Assembly (NCBI GenBank): GCA_036939355.1
Contig: JALLAP010002349.1
Coordinates: 1-10,801, forward strand
Reading direction: 5' to 3'
DNA from: Thalassiosira profunda
Lineage: Eukaryota > Bacillariophyta > Thalassiosirophyceae > Thalassiosirales > Thalassiosiraceae
Length of the DNA: 10,801 nucleotides
Part shown: in pieces, positions 8,746 through 10,801 of the stretch
Layout: each line of letters starts with the position of its first letter
Numbering within the stretch: the stretch's first letter is position 1
Made by a program: the position numbers and the translations under genes
The notes under the pieces: generated by a model
The model's input: only the letters and a program-made list of their open reading frames with translations
The model's database searches: none
Told to the model about the DNA's origin: nothing

Positions 8746-8964
8746 ACAACAACATGTACTTAGTGCTTCTAGAGGTTTACTTCCATTGTCTCCCTCTCCA
8801 CCCACAAGCAGAGAGATGATTAGTATGTATGTCGGACAACGAGGATTGCGAGCAGGAGCGAGGTCTGTATGTGGGCGGTGATTCATGTACGTAGGTAGGT
8901 CAGAGGTACGTAAGTACCATACGTTCTTTGCTTGAGCTGTTTTTGAACGCAACTTTGCAACTGA
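8746..8964 (+). promoter_or_regulatory. Intergenic region with TACGTA-type promoter element of TVP38
   Basis: The 219 bp hold no ORF of note. They contain the 3' end of the hydrolase gene and the promoter of the next. TACGTA occurs at 8888-8893. GTACGTAAGTAC (8906-8917) matches 5331-5342 exactly over 12 bp, and ACCATACGT (8916-8924) matches 5378-5386. The 12-mer ends 47 nt before the ATG at 8965. Confidence 0.55.
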
Positions 8965-10299
8965 ATGGCTCGTCCACGACCACGCCTCTCGGGCAGCATG
9001 GGATGCACCGCCCAGGCATTAATCGGCGACGATGCAACCTCTCATAATATCATTGAGCCGTCAGCGACAAGTGACATGGCGGAAACACGAACAAGTGGCA
9101 TGATGGAGCCGTCCTACCAAAATTCGAGCATCGACGCCAGTGGCGATGGCGAGAAGACGCCCGCCGACCGAAGGCGGGCGTGTCCCTGGGGCAAGCTCCT
9201 GGTTGGCGCGGTCCTGCTTGGGGTAGTCATCTACGTCATCGTCGACGCCACTACCACCAAGAACATCCAACGCGGCTTCCAGATTTTCCTGGAATGGTGA
9301 GCTTTCATATTGTGCAAACGTATCTCCTGTCACCGAGTGCATTATCTTATTCACTGCTTCTTGACTTTCACACCAGGATCGAGGATAACATCTTAGCAGG
9401 CGTGTTCGCCTTCATGGGCGTTTATTTTGTCGCTACAGTGTGCTTCGTGCCTGGCTCGATCTTGACCTTGGGGAGCGGCTTCGTGTTCGGTAAAGCGGTC
9501 GGCTTAGGGCCGGGGGTGGCACTGGCCACCGCGGCGGTGTTTGTGGGTGCCAGTTTGGGCGCTATTGCGAGGTATGTACCTAGTTCGAGAGGAACACATT
9601 ATGTGCATTGCGTGCTTTGATCCTTGCTTACATCACATAAGACTGGCGCATCCAAAATCAACAGTGGCAAATCTGGGCGCTTTGAAATTTTCTAGCGTCC
9701 AGATTTGCCACTGTTGATTTTGGATGCGCCTGTCTTACATGTACTCAGCTTTCTATTGGGGAGATACCTGCTACGCGATTGGGTGGGTCGGAAGCTGGTC
9801 GAGAAATATTCCATCGTGAAGGCGCTGGACGAGGCACTCAAACAGAATGGACTGAAGATCTTTCTGCTCCTTCGTCTCTCTCCGATCATTCCATTCAACG
9901 CAATCAACTACATTGGGGGAGTGANTGAAGATCTTTCTGCTCCTTCGTCTCTCTCCGATCATTCCATTCAACGCAATCAACTACATTGGGGGAGTGACCT
10001 CGGTCCAACTCAACCACTATTCCCTGGCGTTGATTGGCATACTCCCCGGCACTGTGCTATACGTATTCATCGGCGCAACTGCCGGAAGTCTCACGGAAAG
10101 TGAAAACGCGGTGAGCGGGCCGTGGGCGATAGCGGCGATTGTTATTGGGATCGTCTTCGGGCTGCTCGCTGTATTCGCTGCCAGCTACTACGCAAAGAGA
10201 GAGTTCAACAAAATAGTCGCAGAGCAGGAAGAGCGGGATCAGGATGAGGAAGGATTTGCGGCCGAAGATCAACCAGAAGAAGGAGATGAGATGGCATGA
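8965..10299 (+). CDS. TVP38/TMEM64 (VTT, DedA-like) membrane protein (three exons)
   Basis: Exons 8965-9296, 9377-9571 and 9749-10299 give 334 residues once the duplicated 72 bp plus N at 9853-9997 is collapsed; the total of 1,005 nt then divides by three. Seen: a polar N-tail 1-75, TM1 about 76-97, then the VTT core with CFVPGSILTLGSGFVFGK (133-150), GASLGAIASFLLGRYLLRD (168-186), the FLLLRLSPIIPFNAINYIGG stretch (214-233), LIGILPGTVLYVFIGATAGS (246-265), TM about 277-297, and an acidic tail. These are the family's glycine/proline re-entrant loops. Members act in Golgi, ER or plastid membranes; VTT proteins such as TMEM41B and VMP1 are lipid scramblases, while the role of Tvp38 is less clear. 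The start has an upstream stop (TGA just before ATG). It is convergent with the gene at 10353, 53 bp away. Confidence 0.9.
9297..9376 (+). other. Intron 1 of the TVP38 gene (80 nt)
   Basis: Donor GTGAGC begins at 9297 and acceptor TTTCACACCAG ends at 9376. The join is phase 2, making Trp111. Without it the frame stops at 9298-9300. Confidence 0.9.
9572..9748 (+). other. Intron 2 of the TVP38 gene (177 nt), carrying a hairpin
   Basis: Donor GTATGT begins at 9572 and acceptor GTACTCAG ends at 9748. The join is phase 2, making Ser176 in the GAIASFLLGRYL stretch typical of the family. It is the longest intron here, and more than half of it is a 100-bp inverted repeat (9638-9737). Confidence 0.9.
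9638..9737. repeat. Near-perfect 100-bp inverted repeat (hairpin) within intron 2
   Basis: Arms 9638-9681 and 9694-9737 are reverse complements at 42 of 44 positions, with a 12-nt AT-rich loop (9682-9693). Differences are at 9644/9731 (T-T) and 9677/9698 (G-T, a wobble pair in RNA). The direct repeat CTTACAT flanks it at 9627-9633 and 9734-9740 but overlaps the right arm, so it is only a weak candidate target-site duplication. It could be a small non-autonomous foldback element or a hairpin-RNA source. Confidence 0.9.
9853..9997. repeat. Assembly scar: second exact 72-bp direct duplication around one N
   Basis: Bases 9853-9924 and 9926-9997 are identical over 72 bp with N at 9925. The extra 73 nt shifts the TVP38 frame inside its most conserved stretch. 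Collapsing it rejoins GGV to TSVQLNHYS and restores the family's usual continuity. The size is the same as the scar at 2963-3107, pointing to a fixed-overlap assembly artefact. Confidence 0.92.
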
Positions 10300-10335
10300 A
10301 CAAAGTGTTTGCTAGCAATGGTAATCCACAGATAG

Positions 10336-10351
10336 AACACTCGTCAGTGTT
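10336..10351. repeat. Small hairpin between convergent genes
   Basis: AACACT (10336-10341) and AGTGTT (10346-10351) are perfect complements around CGTC. It lies in the 53-bp gap between the two convergent stop codons, so in the 3' untranslated region of one or both transcripts. It may help end formation, or may be chance. Confidence 0.4.
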
Positions 10352-10352
10352 A

Positions 10353-10801
10353 TCATAAATAGGCACCCAGACCCAGGCACAGCTCGCACATCAGCAGGTG
10401 CTGCAAAAAGTTGGTGAAGCCGTTTCTGGCAAAGAGAACTGCCGCCAATGTTGAGTATCCCACGAGGAAGTAATTGACGAAGGCTTCCGGCACCATAGTC
10501 AGTACGACGAAACCCACAACGGCGGGCGCGGTATATTTCGCCATTGTTGCTGCATCCAGCGGTGCTGCATTGTTCCCATTTCCCTTCCTTGCGTTTTCCC
10601 GCTGGTGCGTTTGTTCCTGCACGCCCCCAACCTCCAACGGCTTCGTCAGCTGCCACAATAAGCAGGTAACGATGCATCCCAGCCACATGTCCACACTGTA
10701 GTGCAACCCCTGGTAGGACTCGATGCCATAATCCAACGCGATCAACGTCCACACAGCTATCGAAAAGGAGGCGTTCGCTGCTGCGGATGTAAACGCGCAG
10801 C
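10353..10801 (-). CDS. PAP2/sphingomyelin-synthase-like membrane protein, C-terminal part (N-terminus off the right edge)
   Basis: The frame is open from the right edge to the stop at 10353-10355, giving 148 codons plus stop; the first base pair of a codon lies beyond the window. Seen: a hydrophobic helix (SIAVWTLIALDYGIESY), then GLHYSVDMWLGCIVTCLLWQL, a hydrophilic Asn/Gln/Arg loop, and two hydrophobic stretches (VVGFVVLTMVPEAFVNYFLV and a following Leu/Ala-rich one). The H-Y-S-x-D motif (His 10701-10703, Asp 10689-10691) fits the third catalytic motif (HYTxDV) of sphingomyelin/inositol-phosphorylceramide synthases and PAP2_C proteins, followed by the usual hydrophobic helix. I infer a lipid phosphotransferase or phosphatase. 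The upstream His-containing motif needed to confirm it lies outside the window. Confidence 0.6.
   Translation of the reverse strand, partial: CAFTSAAANASFSIAVWTLIALDYGIESYQGLHYSVDMWLGCIVTCLLWQLTKPLEVGGVQEQTHQRENARKGNGNNAAPLDAATMAKYTAPAVVGFVVLTMVPEAFVNYFLVGYSTLAAVLFARNGFTNFLQHLLMCELCLGLGAYL

Noticed and set aside
7729..8952. 407-codon minus-strand ORF antisense to the hydrolase
   Set aside because: The plus-strand frame has the full alpha/beta hydrolase motif set. The antisense ORF also crosses the intron and promoter without any recognisable domain.
9627..9740. CTTACAT direct repeat as a target-site duplication of the intronic hairpin
   Set aside because: The right copy overlaps the hairpin arm and the element ends do not line up as terminal inverted repeats, so it may be chance. 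Kept only as a note.
10312..10752. Alternative minus-strand frame over the right-edge gene
   Set aside because: The neighbouring frame carries the HYSVD motif and clean membrane helices and is open to the edge. This one is polar and Gly/Arg-rich.

Overview
The window looks like nuclear DNA of a compact, GC-rich eukaryote, most likely a stramenopile alga and probably a diatom. The support is short GT-AG introns (80-177 bp, donors such as GTGAGT and GTATGT), genes packed 50-250 bp apart on both strands, eukaryote-only families (the nucleolar factor EFG1), and an N-terminal C2HC finger of a style I associate with diatom proteins. The diatom call is inference; 'eukaryote' is firm. I see no rRNA, tRNA, CRISPR array, transposase or viral gene.

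Layout, left to right. (1) Positions 1-5266, minus strand: a very large protein gene running off the left edge. It has an N-terminal C2HC finger, a PDZ domain, an acidic stretch, a small Tudor-like beta domain, a basic putative nuclear localisation signal, and then about 1,000 residues of mostly helical sequence with spaced modules resembling PLU-1 (KDM5-type) helical repeats. (2) Positions 5267-5505: its promoter, with a perfect 12-bp inverted repeat built from TACGTA units. (3) Positions 5506-7129, minus strand: a two-exon EFG1 homologue (SSU rRNA processing) with a long Ser/Asp/Glu-rich extension. (4) Positions 7383-8745, plus strand, divergent from EFG1: a two-exon ABHD11-type alpha/beta hydrolase with an intact Ser-Asp-His triad. 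(5) Positions 8965-10299, plus strand: a three-exon TVP38/TMEM64 (VTT/DedA-like) membrane protein whose second intron carries a near-perfect 100-bp hairpin. (6) Positions 10353-10801, minus strand, tail-to-tail with the previous gene: the C-terminal part of a PAP2/sphingomyelin-synthase-like membrane protein running off the right edge.

Two places carry the same assembly scar: an exact 72-bp direct duplication separated by one N (2963-3107 and 9853-9997). Each adds 73 nt and breaks a reading frame. Removing one copy plus the N restores an open frame in the large gene down to base 2 and gives TVP38 an intact 334-codon frame. These two apparently broken genes should therefore be read as intact.

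The genes are not an operon. Shared themes are weak: two neighbouring membrane proteins with likely lipid or membrane-trafficking roles lie on the right, and two nuclear or nucleolar proteins on the left. I find no clear undescribed multi-gene system. The items most worth follow-up are the large finger-PDZ-Tudor-like-helical protein, the intronic hairpin, and the TACGTA-type element shared by two promoters.
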